Part shown: positions 39,768-48,394 of the stretch, in pieces
Numbering within the stretch: the stretch's first letter is position 1
How the letters are laid out: each line of letters opens with the position of its first letter
Program-made: the position numbers and the translations under genes
NCBI GenBank assembly: GCA_963781035.1
Contig: CAWAEN010000015.1
Location: 1 to 64,000 of the forward strand
Direction: 5' to 3'
Length of the DNA: 64,000 bases
Source: SZUA-35 sp963781035
Lineage (GTDB): Bacteria; Actinomycetota; Acidimicrobiia; Acidimicrobiales; SZUA-35
The notes under the pieces: model-generated
Database searches by the model: none
What the model was told of the DNA's origin: nothing
What the model saw: the letters and a program-made list of their open reading frames with translations, nothing else

Positions 39768-40223
39768 ATGCCATCTGACGCCACGGACACCGAGAACCCC
39801 GTGACCCCGTTCCCATCGGCCCAGCAAGCGAATCTCGACCTCGTGATGCGGGCCGGAACCCTCATCCACACCGGCTTCGCCAACTCCGACGAGGAGCTGT
39901 TCGCACACGACTTCGTGTTCCACTTCGTCAACCCGCAGCTCGCCGAACTCAATGGCGACCACCACGGCTACGACGGCTTCCGCAGCTTCTTCGAGCGACT
40001 GCACCAGGAAAGCGACACCGGCTTCCACAACGAACCCCATTCGCTCACTCCCTACGGCGACGAGCTCGTCGTGGCGTACGCGACCAACACGGTGAGCTTC
40101 GGGGGCACCGAGATCGACGTCGACGCGATCGTCGTGTGGCGGATCGTCGACGAGCGCATCAGCGAAGCGTGGGACATCCCAGCGATCAACACCGTGCGCC
40201 CACATCAGTCGCGCAACGGATGA
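39768..40223 (+). CDS. NTF2-like (SnoaL-type) small protein
   Basis: The 151-residue protein has the cone-like alpha+beta pattern of SnoaL proteins: FANSDEELFAHDFVFHFVNPQL, DHHGYDGFRSFFERLHQESD, and then beta strands with VVAYATNTVSFGGTEIDVDAIVVWRIVDERISEAWDIPAINTVR. Family members act as isomerases, cyclases or have no catalysis. No family-specific catalytic residues can be fixed here. Start ATG at 39,768. Confidence 0.75.
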   Translation: MPSDATDTENPVTPFPSAQQANLDLVMRAGTLIHTGFANSDEELFAHDFVFHFVNPQLAELNGDHHGYDGFRSFFERLHQESDTGFHNEPHSLTPYGDELVVAYATNTVSFGGTEIDVDAIVVWRIVDERISEAWDIPAINTVRPHQSRNG

Positions 40224-40347
40224 GCTCGGCCGCCGCTAGGAGGAAAGGGCAACTGAGACCTGAGGCTGGGGCATCAGTCAGGCAGAGTGATCCATGGCGT
40301 CAAGGGCGAACGCCCCTTCCAGGTCGACGTCGGCGAGAGTTGAGCTG

Positions 40348-40794
40348 ATGGAACCGATTCAACGCGACCGTCTTCTCACGGTGCAGTGGAACAACCGGCT
40401 GAGTATCGGACTCGGGCTGCCCGCCTTGATCTACGTCGTCGTTGCGCTCGTCACCGAGGTGCTCTCGGATCGCGCTGCGTTCGCCTGGTTGGTGCTCATC
40501 GGTGTCGTCTATTGACTCGTTGTCGAGCAACACTCGTCCATGCGGTTCGCATGGCTTCGCACCAAGGAGAGTCGAGACGCACCCGCCGCAACTTCGAGGG
40601 AGCGGCTGACGCTGATCGCCTACAACGTCGTCTGGTGGGTTCCGGTCGTGCTGCCGATCCTCGGTGTGATGTCCTATCGGGTCGGTTTCATCGCCTTCCT
40701 GGCTGTCACCATGGTCCGAGCCATGGTCAACGGCTACCGCATCAATGTCATGCCGGTCGCTGCGGCGGAGCGATTTCCCCTTCGACAACCCTGA
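40348..40794 (+). pseudogene. Membrane protein interrupted by an in-frame TGA
   Basis: From ATG 40,348 the frame gives MEPIQRDRLLTVQWNNRLSI, a helix (GLPALIYVVVALVTEVLS), then AFAWLVLIGVVY followed by a TGA at 40,513-40,515. The same frame continues for 93 codons: LVVEQHSSMRFAWLRTKESR, another helix (WWVPVVLPILGVMSYRVGFIAFLAVTMVRAMVNGYRI) and a C-terminus at 40,794. Both sides read as one four-helix protein of about 148 residues. Either a real nonsense mutation or a base-call error. No family is recognised. Confidence 0.6.
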
Positions 40795-41145
40795 ACCTCG
40801 GGCAAGGCGCACTGCGGCACGACTCTGGCGTGCCGGGAACGAGATCGGCAGGGACAACCTGTCCGGCTATCACGGCGAGTTGTCGCGTGGCGGGCCTCGA
40901 CGAGCACTCGTCGTGAAGACGTCCCGACAGAGACAGCAACATGGTCGCCGAGAACGACCAGGCCAGGGCTCCGGCGTCACACGGGTGACCACACGTCGAA
41001 CCTCGACCACCCTGCCACGGCAAAGGACGAGGACCTCCGGCTCTGGCGCAGGTGCAATCGAACTGGTTCGGTGGAGGCCGGAACCGAGTCCGAATGCAAC
41101 GCCTGCCCCGGCCCGAGTGGCGGAGCAACAGATCCCAGGTGAACC
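40795..41145. other. Intergenic stretch, nothing assigned
   Basis: About 350 bases between the interrupted membrane gene and the DUF4386-like gene. No frame reads as a protein; the sequence includes scattered CACGAG and GTCGAGG-like repeats but no clear structure. The promoter and AGGTGAACC ribosome site of the next gene lie at its right end. Confidence 0.5.
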
Positions 41146-41908
41146 ATGAGATACTTCGAAACACGAGCCCAGCGGATCGGATGGTTGTTCGTCGCCGCGA
41201 CGGCCGCCGGCGTGGCGAGCGTGCTGGCGATGTCGTCCAGCGCTCAACGATGACGACCTGCTTGCAGCGGTCTCGTCCCACCAAGGCTCGTTGCTCGTGG
41301 GTGAGTTGCTGATCTTCCTCATGTTGACGGCCATGGCCGGCACGGCAGTCCTGCTGCATCCCGTGCTCAGGCGTCGAAGCGAGACACTCGCCCTCAGCTA
41401 CGTGCTGGCACGAGCATTCGAGATAGTGATTATCTCCGTCGGGATCGTCGCCGGCCTGCTGCTCCTCCCGTTGAGCTGGGAGCACGGTGCGTCAGGTGGT
41501 GGCGGCACGTCGAGCGCAGAGGTACTCGCCGACTCCCTGAAGTCAGCCAGCGATTGGACCGGCTACCTGGGCGCCCAGATGGTCTTCAGCATGTCCGCCC
41601 TGGTGCTGAACCTGGCCTTCTACCGGTACCAGCTCGTGCCGCGTTGGCTTTCGATCTGGGGTCTCGTCGGCGTCCCGATGATGTTCGCCTCCGGGGTACT
41701 CGTCATGGTCGAGTCGCTCAACTCGAGCGCCTCCACGCTCAACGCGTTGGTCGTGCCGCTCGCTGTCCAGGAGATGGTGATGGCGATCTGGCTGATCGCA
41801 CGGGGTTTCAGCGATTCCGACGCGCAACCCCAGCGGTCGGTCCCCGACCCGGTCGGCGACCACGCCTTCGAGGAAGCCGCCTCGGCTCCACGATTCGGTG
41901 ACAGCTGA
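41146..41908 (+). CDS. DUF4386-family integral membrane protein (one frameshift)
   Basis: Begins MRYFETRAQRIGWLFVAATAAGVASVL, then a frame shift near 41,240 leads to NDDDLLAAVSSHQGSLLVGELLIFLMLTAMAGTAVLLHPVLRRRSETLALSYVLARAFE. Further helices (IVIISVGIVAGLLLLPLSW, MVFSMSALVLNLAFYRYQL, IWGLVGVPMMFASGVLVMV, NALVVPLAVQEMVMAIWLI) complete the six-helix family layout, about 254 residues. The function of DUF4386 is unknown. An AGGTGAACC ribosome site supports the ATG. Confidence 0.82.
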
Positions 41909-41952
41909 CACGACCGATCCCGAGCGGTCGGACCACACTCCTGCTGAACAGC

Positions 41953-42198
41953 TCAAGGGTGGTGGGCGACGCGGTTCACGGTGACGCCGATCGAAGCGGT
42001 CTCGTCGTCGTCGAGTTCGCCGAGATCAGCAACGTGGCGCTTGGTCTCCACGATCAGCCACCCGCGATAGGCCGATGGCCTGCCCATCGTGGGCAGGTGC
42101 CCGACATAGACGAAGTCGTCTTCATACAGGATCCCGCCTTGCGCGTCGTTGCCCTGCTGGTGCCTGATACAGATGAAACAATCCACTGGATCGGACAT
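41953..42198 (-). pseudogene. Truncated HIT-family protein lacking the catalytic HxHxH
   Basis: The 81-residue frame starts MSDPVDCFICIRHQQGN, has GILYEDDFVYVGHLP and YRGWLIVETKRHVADLGELDDDETASIGVTVNRV, the N-terminal two thirds of a HIT hydrolase. It stops at HHP before the defining HxHxH histidine triad. No frame downstream restores the triad, so this is a deletion rather than a simple frame error. As it stands it cannot hydrolyse nucleotides. It lies convergent to the DUF4386 gene. Confidence 0.7.
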
Positions 42199-42412
42199 TG
42201 TTTCAGTCTGCTTCACGATGAAGGTCAACACCTTCGAAGGGTTTGCACGATCGCCGCAGGACGGCCCGCCGGAGCTCACCAGGACCGCCCGCCTCACACC
42301 CATGTCAACGAGCCGATACCTGAGCTCGACCGTCCGAGAACGGCACGTCGCGCGCTCGCCAACCTGCGCAGGAACGTGCGCCCGAGACGAGCGTTCGGAC
42401 GCCCCAATTTCG

Positions 42413-42799
42413 TCAATCGAGACGCTGAACGAACCCCCAGATGTGACCCTCCGGGTCGGTCACGCCGATCTCACGAACTCCGTGGTCACGAGTGCGAGGA
42501 GGATCGAGCTCGACCCCAGCTGCGCTGAGGCTCTCGAACACCGCGTCCACGTCCGGCACGCGAAAACCGACCCACGAGCCCAGTCCTCCGAACCGGTCTT
42601 TCCAGTCCGGTACAGGGCCATCAAGCCATACCTCGCTGTCGCCGACGACGAGCTCCACGTTGCGGACAACCCCGTCATCGTCCGGCCACCGCTCTCGCTC
42701 TTGGAATCTCAGGACCTCGACGCACCAGTCCGCAACAGCACCGGCATCCGCACAGAAGACATAGGGGATCACACCTTCGATCTGCACCTGCTCTGCCAT
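42413..42799 (-). CDS. VOC-family (glyoxalase/bleomycin resistance-like) protein
   Basis: The 128-residue protein begins at ATG 42,799 (MAEQVQIEGVIPYVFCADAG). A single VOC module shows VADWCVEVLRFQERERWPDDDGVVRNVELVVGDSEVWL and ends GVREIGVTDPEGHIWGFVQ, with the Asp-Pro-x-Gly-His pattern typical of this superfamily. Members bind metals and small molecules or confer resistance. No substrate can be read. It diverges from nothing obvious; a gene-poor segment lies upstream. Confidence 0.82.
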   Translation of the reverse strand: MAEQVQIEGVIPYVFCADAGAVADWCVEVLRFQERERWPDDDGVVRNVELVVGDSEVWLDGPVPDWKDRFGGLGSWVGFRVPDVDAVFESLSAAGVELDPPRTRDHGVREIGVTDPEGHIWGFVQRLD

Positions 42800-42976
42800 T
42801 CGTCCATTGTTGCCTGCTCGATATCGCCGCACAGCGACCACCCGCTCCACCCGCTCAGGTACGGCACTTCGGCGTGGGTGCGGGAAGTGGGCGCCCTTAC
42901 GCTCATAGCCTTCGAGACTCCCAGCGGTCCGCGCTGCGAAGGTGCTGAACGGCCAGGGTCGAGCAGCGGGCCGTGA

Positions 42977-43417
42977 TCAGGACTGACGAAAGGCCCGACG
43001 CAACAGCGGCGTGGCCACGTCGTCGACCTCTGCCGGACGCGCGGAGGCTCCACCCGGGTCGGTCGGATCATCGTCCCAGGGGAACCCCGAGATCGTCGGC
43101 GCCGTGCGTCGCAGCGAGGGCCGAACCGATGGGCCGGCCACAGTCGGGGCGAAGGTCGCCGTTCGGGAGTGGATCATCGGCGTGTGACGCGTCGGCCGCA
43201 CTTCATCGACCCCGAGGCACTGCTGTGTGAAGGTGCGCTGATCGTGGAGCGTCCATCCGATCGGCGCATTGCGGGTGGCGACGTGGGTGCGGCACACCGG
43301 AATGCCGGCCACGGAGTCGGCGAGGTCGACGATCATCACCCTCGATCGCTTGGCGTCGAACTGCACACTTGCCGCTGCCACTTCACGACAACTCATGCGA
43401 GCACACTCCAGAGCCAT
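42977..43417 (-). CDS. DUF3499-like actinobacterial protein
   Basis: The 146-residue frame starts MALECARMSCREVAAASVQF. Two Cys of the first CxxxxC pair, a central segment MIVDLADSVAGIPVCRTHVATRNAPIGW with Cys/His, and a Pro-Gly/Trp end resemble DUF3499, a small actinobacterial zinc-type protein family of unknown role. The C-terminal half is low-complexity Pro/Arg/Asp sequence. The match is by motif pattern, not by search. Confidence 0.5.
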   Translation of the reverse strand: MALECARMSCREVAAASVQFDAKRSRVMIVDLADSVAGIPVCRTHVATRNAPIGWTLHDQRTFTQQCLGVDEVRPTRHTPMIHSRTATFAPTVAGPSVRPSLRRTAPTISGFPWDDDPTDPGGASARPAEVDDVATPLLRRAFRQS

Positions 43418-43498
43418 GCAAACAACGGTAGTTCTGGGTGGGTCGCCGTCGGTGGATGTACCTGTGCGGTGAGCCCGTCCCGCCGCCATGATGGGGCA

Positions 43499-44491
43499 AT
43501 GGACGCCGCAGTCACTCCCCTGTTGGATGCGTTTGCACGCAGCGCCTCCGGCTCGTTGGTCAGAGTCGTATCGCTACGCGGCTTCGGTCTTCGTGATGCC
43601 GCCGACGGAGCTGTCGTCGCCGACGGTTGCATCCACGGGTCGATCCTCGGCGGACTCGCCGACACTGCCATCCTCGACGAGGCAGCGAAGGGTGACGGGC
43701 GGCGAGTCTTCCGAACGTCGGTGACCGATCGAGCAGCGGACGCAGCCGGGATGTTGTGCGGCGGGTCGGCGAACTTGCTCCTGTCACCCGTCGCCGAGCT
43801 TCCGATCGAGCTCGCAGACCTTCTCCGTTCGGCCCAACCACTTGCCGTGATCACTGCCGTCGGCGGCTCGTCCGGCGACCTCGTGGTGACCCGGAAGGAC
43901 ACATTCGGCACACTCGGCCCCGAGAACGAAGGAGATCTCGAGCAAGCCGTCGAACTCGCCCGTACCCAGCTCGATGCCGGCGCCACCGCGGTCGCGGAGC
44001 ACGACCTGCCGCTCGGCACCGTCGTCATCTCCACCATCGTGCCGAAGACGCGCTGCCTCGTGGTCGGCGCCGGACCCATGGCCGAGGCGATCCGGGCCCA
44101 AGGGGCACTTCTGGGTTGGGACATGACGGTCGACGAGTCGGTGGAACTCGCGATCGACTTCGTCGTCGGTGCCGGGCCCGCCGATGCTCTCGCCGTATTG
44201 AGTCACGACGCCTCTGTCGATGTGCCGATCATCGATGCCGCCCTCCGATCGTCGATTGGCTACATCGGGGGTATGGGCTCGCGCGGCACGCAGGCTCGTC
44301 GGCGATCCTCGCTCGCCGAGCGTGGCCACGATGACGCTGCACTGGCTCGGATCCATGGCCCCATCGGCCTCGACCTCGGCTCCCGTACACCGGCAGAGAC
44401 CAGTGTCGCGATCGTCGCCGAGATCCTCGCCCACCGATCCGGTCGTGCTCCCGGACGGCTCACCGATGGCGCCGGCCCCATCAACGGCTGA
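43499..44491 (+). CDS. XdhC/CoxI-like molybdenum cofactor insertion factor family
   Basis: The 330-residue protein begins MDAAVTPLLDAFARSASGSL. The first half has RDAADGAVVADGCIHGSILGGLADTAILDEAAK and DAAGMLCGGSANLLLSP, the XdhC_CoxI Cys/His region that handles sulfurated molybdenum cofactor. The second half is a Rossmann-like XdhC_C domain with CLVVGAGPMAEAIRAQGALLGW and SIGYIGGMGSRGTQARRRSSL. XdhC-type proteins load MoCo onto xanthine or CO dehydrogenases; no such partner is adjacent. The following two sulfotransferases are spaced closely behind. Confidence 0.87.
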   Translation: MDAAVTPLLDAFARSASGSLVRVVSLRGFGLRDAADGAVVADGCIHGSILGGLADTAILDEAAKGDGRRVFRTSVTDRAADAAGMLCGGSANLLLSPVAELPIELADLLRSAQPLAVITAVGGSSGDLVVTRKDTFGTLGPENEGDLEQAVELARTQLDAGATAVAEHDLPLGTVVISTIVPKTRCLVVGAGPMAEAIRAQGALLGWDMTVDESVELAIDFVVGAGPADALAVLSHDASVDVPIIDAALRSSIGYIGGMGSRGTQARRRSSLAERGHDDAALARIHGPIGLDLGSRTPAETSVAIVAEILAHRSGRAPGRLTDGAGPING

Positions 44492-44498
44492 GGCCCTT

Positions 44499-44527
44499 CC
44501 CATGAGCAATCCTCTCCCATGAGCAAT
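44499..44527. repeat. 17-base tandem duplication at the sulfotransferase start
   Basis: CCCATGAGCAAT plus CCTCT occurs at 44,499 and the first 12 bases recur from 44,516. The first ATG (44,502) opens MSNPLP and ends in a TGA overlapping the second ATG (44,519) as ATGA. The duplicated start thus makes a six-codon leader ahead of the gene. Confidence 0.85.
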
Positions 44528-45457
44528 ACCGCGATGCCACCTCGAATGACGCCGTACGGCGCCCGGTGGGAACCACCATCGAGCACCCGCAGGCGGGTGG
44601 CCGAACTCCTGCAGCGAGGGTTCCGCATCGCCGGCTCCGCCACGGCGCCGCTACGGGTCGATCCCGACTATCTCGTCATCGGCACCAAGCGGGGAGGGAC
44701 CACGTCGATGGCTCGCTGGCTTCTCGACCATCCGGACGTTCGCGGCTTGTACCCCGAGATCGAGCGTCGAAAGGGCACCTACTTCTTCGACGTGAACTAC
44801 GGGCGAGGCCATCGCTGGTACCGCTCGCACTTCCCCGTCCGATTCATCCATCGGGCTCGGGGGCGGCTGCGGGGAACGACGCCCCTGATCGGCGACGCAA
44901 CCCCGTACTACCTCCACCACCCACACGCCCCAGCTCGGGCGAGACGGCACGCTCCGAATGCCAAGATCCTCGTGCTGCTGCGCGACCCGGTCGATCGCGC
45001 CTTCGGCCACTGGGCGGAGCGGACGCGCAACGGTGTCGAGACGCTCTCGTTCGGTGATGCCTTGCGTGCCGAGGCCGACCGGCTCGTTGGCGAAGAGCAG
45101 CGCATGATCGAAGACCCGACCTACGTGAGCTTTGCCCATCAGCACTGGTCGTACGCCGACCAGGGCCGATACACCCGCGGCCTGCGTCGCTGGTTCGAGG
45201 CATTCCCCACCGATCAGATCCTCGTACTCCGTTCGGAGGATCTCTATGCCGACCCCGCCGCGATCTACGGGCAGACGCTCGACTTCCTCGGGCTCACTCC
45301 GCACCAGCCATCCGATTTCGCGGCCTGGAACATGAAGCCGAAGGATCCCATCGACGACGCCGACCGTTCGTTCCTCCTGGATGCGCTGCGTGACGACGTG
45401 GCCGAGCTGGAATCGTTCCTCGGAAGGTCGATGCACTGGGAAGGACTCTCGCCATGA
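44519..45457 (+). CDS. Sulfotransferase-family protein
   Basis: The 312-residue protein contains the 5'-phosphosulfate (PSB) loop PDYLVIGTKRGGTTSMARWLL and a 3'-phosphate (PB) region KILVLLRDPVDRAFGHW. It ends with QILVLRSEDLYADPAAIYGQTLDFLGL, the conserved Asp/Tyr helix region. These are signatures of PAPS-dependent sulfotransferases for glycans or lipids. The acceptor is unknown. The stop codon overlaps the start of a second sulfotransferase-like gene (ATGA), so both are made together. Confidence 0.9.
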   Translation: MSNTAMPPRMTPYGARWEPPSSTRRRVAELLQRGFRIAGSATAPLRVDPDYLVIGTKRGGTTSMARWLLDHPDVRGLYPEIERRKGTYFFDVNYGRGHRWYRSHFPVRFIHRARGRLRGTTPLIGDATPYYLHHPHAPARARRHAPNAKILVLLRDPVDRAFGHWAERTRNGVETLSFGDALRAEADRLVGEEQRMIEDPTYVSFAHQHWSYADQGRYTRGLRRWFEAFPTDQILVLRSEDLYADPAAIYGQTLDFLGLTPHQPSDFAAWNMKPKDPIDDADRSFLLDALRDDVAELESFLGRSMHWEGLSP

Positions 45458-46446
45458 CCGACGGTCGCCCGATCGAACCCGATCGGACAGACGATCGACA
45501 GCGGGTGCTGTTCACCGGGGGCCTCGGCCGCTCGGGCAGCACGCTCGTCGAGAAGCTGCTGAACGAGCTGCCCAACACGTTCAGTGTCGGGGAGACCGTT
45601 CACCTGTGGGAACGCGGCCTCCGTGACCGGGAGCGATGCGGCTGCGGCGAGGCGTTCGACGTGTGCCCGCACTGGCTGGCCGTCGGGGCCGAGGCGTTCG
45701 GCTCCTGGGACGAGGTCGACCTGGATCGGATGATCGATCTGCGCTGGAAGGAGGACCGAAGCCGCCGCCTACCGCAGATCTTCCGAGCGGTTCGATCTGG
45801 CGAGACCAGCGATGCACAAGCCGAGTACCTCGACGGGATGCGAACGGTTCTCCTCTCATCGGCCACGGTCGCCGCCCGCACCATCGGGGTCCCACGCGAG
45901 GCCATCGTCATCCTCGATTCGTCGAAACACCTCTCCACCGCCGCTCTTCTCGCCTGCGATCCGCAGCTCGACGTTCGGGTCCTCCACCTGATCAGGGATC
46001 CCCGTGGCGTCGCCTACTCATGGATGAAGACGGTCGAACGCCCCGAGACCGACGGCGAGATCATGCCGCAATATTCGGCCAAGCGAACGGCCGGCCGATG
46101 GGTCACCGACAACCTCGGTTTCGACACACTCGGTTCGCTCGGTGTCCCCACCCTGCGTGTCCGGTACGAGGACGTGCTCGAAGCGCCGGAACAGCACATC
46201 CTCGACATCGCACGGTTCGCCGGCGCGCTCGCCCCGGACCAGACCGAGCTGGGTTTCATCGAAGGCCGGAATGCCCATTTGTCGACGCCGATGCATTCGA
46301 TCGCCGGCAACCCGCTCCGGTTCGGTGGCGACGACCTCGTTCTCACCCTCGACGACGCATGGCGTTCGAAGCTGCCGGACACCGACCGGCGGACAGTGGA
46401 GCTGATCACCTTCCCGGTGATGGGACGCTTCGGCTACCAGCGGTAG
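45454..46446 (+). CDS. Second sulfotransferase-family protein
   Basis: The 330-residue protein has RVLFTGGLGRSGSTLVEKLL (PAPS loop), GETVHLWERGL, a CGCGEAFDVCPHW Cys pair, DSSKHLSTAALL and VRVLHLIRDPRGVAYSW (3'-phosphate motif), then LRVRYEDVLEAPEQHI. It resembles sulfotransferases that carry a Cys-rich CxCG insert. Together with the previous gene it suggests a two-step or two-acceptor surface sulfation. Acceptors are not identifiable from sequence. Confidence 0.87.
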   Translation: MTDGRPIEPDRTDDRQRVLFTGGLGRSGSTLVEKLLNELPNTFSVGETVHLWERGLRDRERCGCGEAFDVCPHWLAVGAEAFGSWDEVDLDRMIDLRWKEDRSRRLPQIFRAVRSGETSDAQAEYLDGMRTVLLSSATVAARTIGVPREAIVILDSSKHLSTAALLACDPQLDVRVLHLIRDPRGVAYSWMKTVERPETDGEIMPQYSAKRTAGRWVTDNLGFDTLGSLGVPTLRVRYEDVLEAPEQHILDIARFAGALAPDQTELGFIEGRNAHLSTPMHSIAGNPLRFGGDDLVLTLDDAWRSKLPDTDRRTVELITFPVMGRFGYQR

Positions 46447-46461
46447 ACCGACTCCCATCGT

Positions 46462-46773
46462 TCACTCGACCGGGTCGAGGACCACATACCCCTTCCTGGT
46501 CGTGACCCCCTCGGCCGCCAACGCCGCAGCGTGTCGCTCAGGATCGTGCGGAATGAGCCGCCCGTTGGACGCCACCACTCGCCACCATGGCAGATCGGGC
46601 ACTCGTCGCAGGACGCCGCCCACCGCCCGGGCTGCGCCCGGCCGACCGGCTTCGGCCGCCACCTCACCGTACGACATCACGTCCCCCGGTTCGGTCGACA
46701 CCAAGACGGCAACAACTGCGGCCTCGAACTCGGTGAGCCCATCTGGCCGACTCACGCCTGATCGGCCCACCAT
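46462..46773 (-). CDS. Alkyltransferase-like DNA-damage protein (MGMT family, no catalytic Cys)
   Basis: A 103-residue protein with GDVMSYGEVAAEAGRPGAARAVGGVLRRV and the active loop reading PWWRVVASNGRLI, where MGMT enzymes have PCHRVV. The Cys is Trp, which marks the alkyltransferase-like (ATL) proteins. These bind O6-alkylguanine without removing it and hand the lesion to nucleotide excision repair. It overlaps the end of the HD gene by 22 bases on the same strand. Confidence 0.88.
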   Translation of the reverse strand: MVGRSGVSRPDGLTEFEAAVVAVLVSTEPGDVMSYGEVAAEAGRPGAARAVGGVLRRVPDLPWWRVVASNGRLIPHDPERHAAALAAEGVTTRKGYVVLDPVE

Positions 46774-47525
46774 CGGTCGAGGCGCTCGTACAACTCGTCG
46801 GTCTCCAGTTCGCCGTCGGCCCGCTTGATCTCCAGGAGGTGTGACAGCGCCTTGCCGATCAACGGCCCGCCACCGACGCCGTACCGGTCCATCACGGCCT
46901 TGCCATCGATCTGTGGACGTTCGGCCGCCTCCGCCTCGGCCCGAGCCAGCGCGACGATCCGTTCCTCGAGTTCGTCGATCAGGCGGTGGAGCCGCGCCTC
47001 TTTCGACCGGTTGCGGGTGGTGCAGTCGCTCCGTACGAGATCGTTCAGGTCACCGAGCAGGTGCCCTGCCTCACGGGCATACCGGCGAACAGCAGCATCG
47101 GACCAACCGTCCCCGTAGCCCTTGAACCGCCCGGACAGACGAACGAGTTCGGCGACGTCCTTCACCATCGGGGGATCGAACTCGAGCTCTCGTAGACGCC
47201 GCTTCGTCATCTTCGCCCCGACCGCCTCGTGGTGACGAAAGGTCACGCCGCCGTGCTCGAACGATCGAGTGGCGGGTTTGCCGATGTCGTGGAAGAGCGC
47301 GGCCAACCGGACCTTGAGTTCCGGTTTCGTCTTTGCCGTGACGGCGATCGTGTGGGCCAGGACATCTTTGTGTCGGTGGATCGGGTCCTGTTCGAGTTGC
47401 AGCGCCAGCAGCTCGGGCACGACGAGGTCGGCATCACCGGAGTCGCACAACTCCCAGAGACCATCGGTGGGATCGTCCTCCACGAGGATGGAGCAGAGCC
47501 GCTCACGAGCTTCGGTCGGTGTCAC
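46752..47525 (-). CDS. HD-domain protein related to the C-terminal part of CCA-adding enzymes
   Basis: The 257-residue protein lacks a nucleotidyltransferase head. It starts MTPTEARERLCSILVEDDPTDGL, then DPIHRHKDVLAHTIAVTAKT and RLAALFHDIGKPATR (HD motif), HHEAVGAKMTKRRLREL, LVRSDCTTRNRSKEARL and a C-terminal PQIDGKAVMDRYGVGGGPLIGKAL. This order matches the HD/tRNA-binding part of bacterial tRNA nucleotidyltransferases. A stand-alone HD protein could be a 2',3'-cyclic phosphodiesterase or phosphatase. Confidence 0.83.
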   Translation of the reverse strand: MTPTEARERLCSILVEDDPTDGLWELCDSGDADLVVPELLALQLEQDPIHRHKDVLAHTIAVTAKTKPELKVRLAALFHDIGKPATRSFEHGGVTFRHHEAVGAKMTKRRLRELEFDPPMVKDVAELVRLSGRFKGYGDGWSDAAVRRYAREAGHLLGDLNDLVRSDCTTRNRSKEARLHRLIDELEERIVALARAEAEAAERPQIDGKAVMDRYGVGGGPLIGKALSHLLEIKRADGELETDELYERLDRWWADQA

Positions 47526-47590
47526 GGGACCAGAACTACCAGAGCTGTCGACCGTTCACTACCCGTTTGCGTTCACGACTCCTGTTGGCC

Positions 47591-48394
47591 TCACTCACTC
47601 ACCACCGGACTCACCACCACCGGGCCGCTCGAGCGAACCGATACCCGCCGCTCCGAGAGGTCATCGACATCGACGCTGACGTCCGGAGCGGGCGCCTCGA
47701 TGTCGACCGCGTAGTCGACGTCGCCCGGCAGTTCGATCGAGATCGCTCCTGCGCCGCCGTTCACAGCCAGCACCGTCGGAGCGTCGAGGTAGGCGATCTC
47801 GACGAGGTCGTCGACGACGTCGACGGTGAGCTCGGATGGGCCGAGGCTCGAGCCGCGCACCGGCCCATCGCTGACGACGCTCACCGATCCCGACACCGAC
47901 CCGAGTACCACGCCCTCGTCGCCCGAGAACACGAGCAGCGAACCGTCGAATGAGTCGACCTCGACCATGTCTGATGCAGCGACGACGGTCAGCTCGACGC
48001 CGTCGGCCACGAAGATCTCCAGCGAGGCGCGGCACGGAAGCCGCCCGGGGCACGTCACCCGCACCACCAGACCTCCGTCCTCGAACAACGACTCCACCAC
48101 AGGCCGACGGAGCAACCAGCTGTCAGAGGATCGAACGACCAGGCCGCCCGCTGCGATGGCAGCGGCACCGGAGTCGTCGCTCGCGGCCTCCACACCGTCG
48201 ACGTCGGCGCCGAGGGATGCAAGCGACCGCACACGGACTGGTCCGGCGTCATTCACGATCAGTACCGTGCCGGCGGCCTCGAATCCGGTGATCGAGCGGC
48301 TCGAACGGGCCAGCCAGCTCGACGCCGCCACGACAAGAACGATCACGCCGAGCACCAGCAGTGGCCGACGAAGCCAACGAGAAGTGGGCTCCAC
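47591..48394 (-). CDS. Membrane-anchored protein with DUF4097-like beta repeats
   Basis: The 267-residue protein has an N-terminal helix (PLLVLGVIVLVVAASSWL) and then a long beta-rich extracellular part with repeats such as GLVVRSSDSWLLRRP, DGGLVVRVTCPGRLPCRASLEIFV, GVVLGSVSGSVSVVSDGPV and GAISIELPGDVDYAVDIEAP. The alternation of charged and hydrophobic residues is like the putative adhesin fold DUF4097. It is directly downstream of the GH3 gene (start next to its stop), so probably one operon. Confidence 0.6.
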   Translation of the reverse strand: MEPTSRWLRRPLLVLGVIVLVVAASSWLARSSRSITGFEAAGTVLIVNDAGPVRVRSLASLGADVDGVEAASDDSGAAAIAAGGLVVRSSDSWLLRRPVVESLFEDGGLVVRVTCPGRLPCRASLEIFVADGVELTVVAASDMVEVDSFDGSLLVFSGDEGVVLGSVSGSVSVVSDGPVRGSSLGPSELTVDVVDDLVEIAYLDAPTVLAVNGGAGAISIELPGDVDYAVDIEAPAPDVSVDVDDLSERRVSVRSSGPVVVSPVVSE

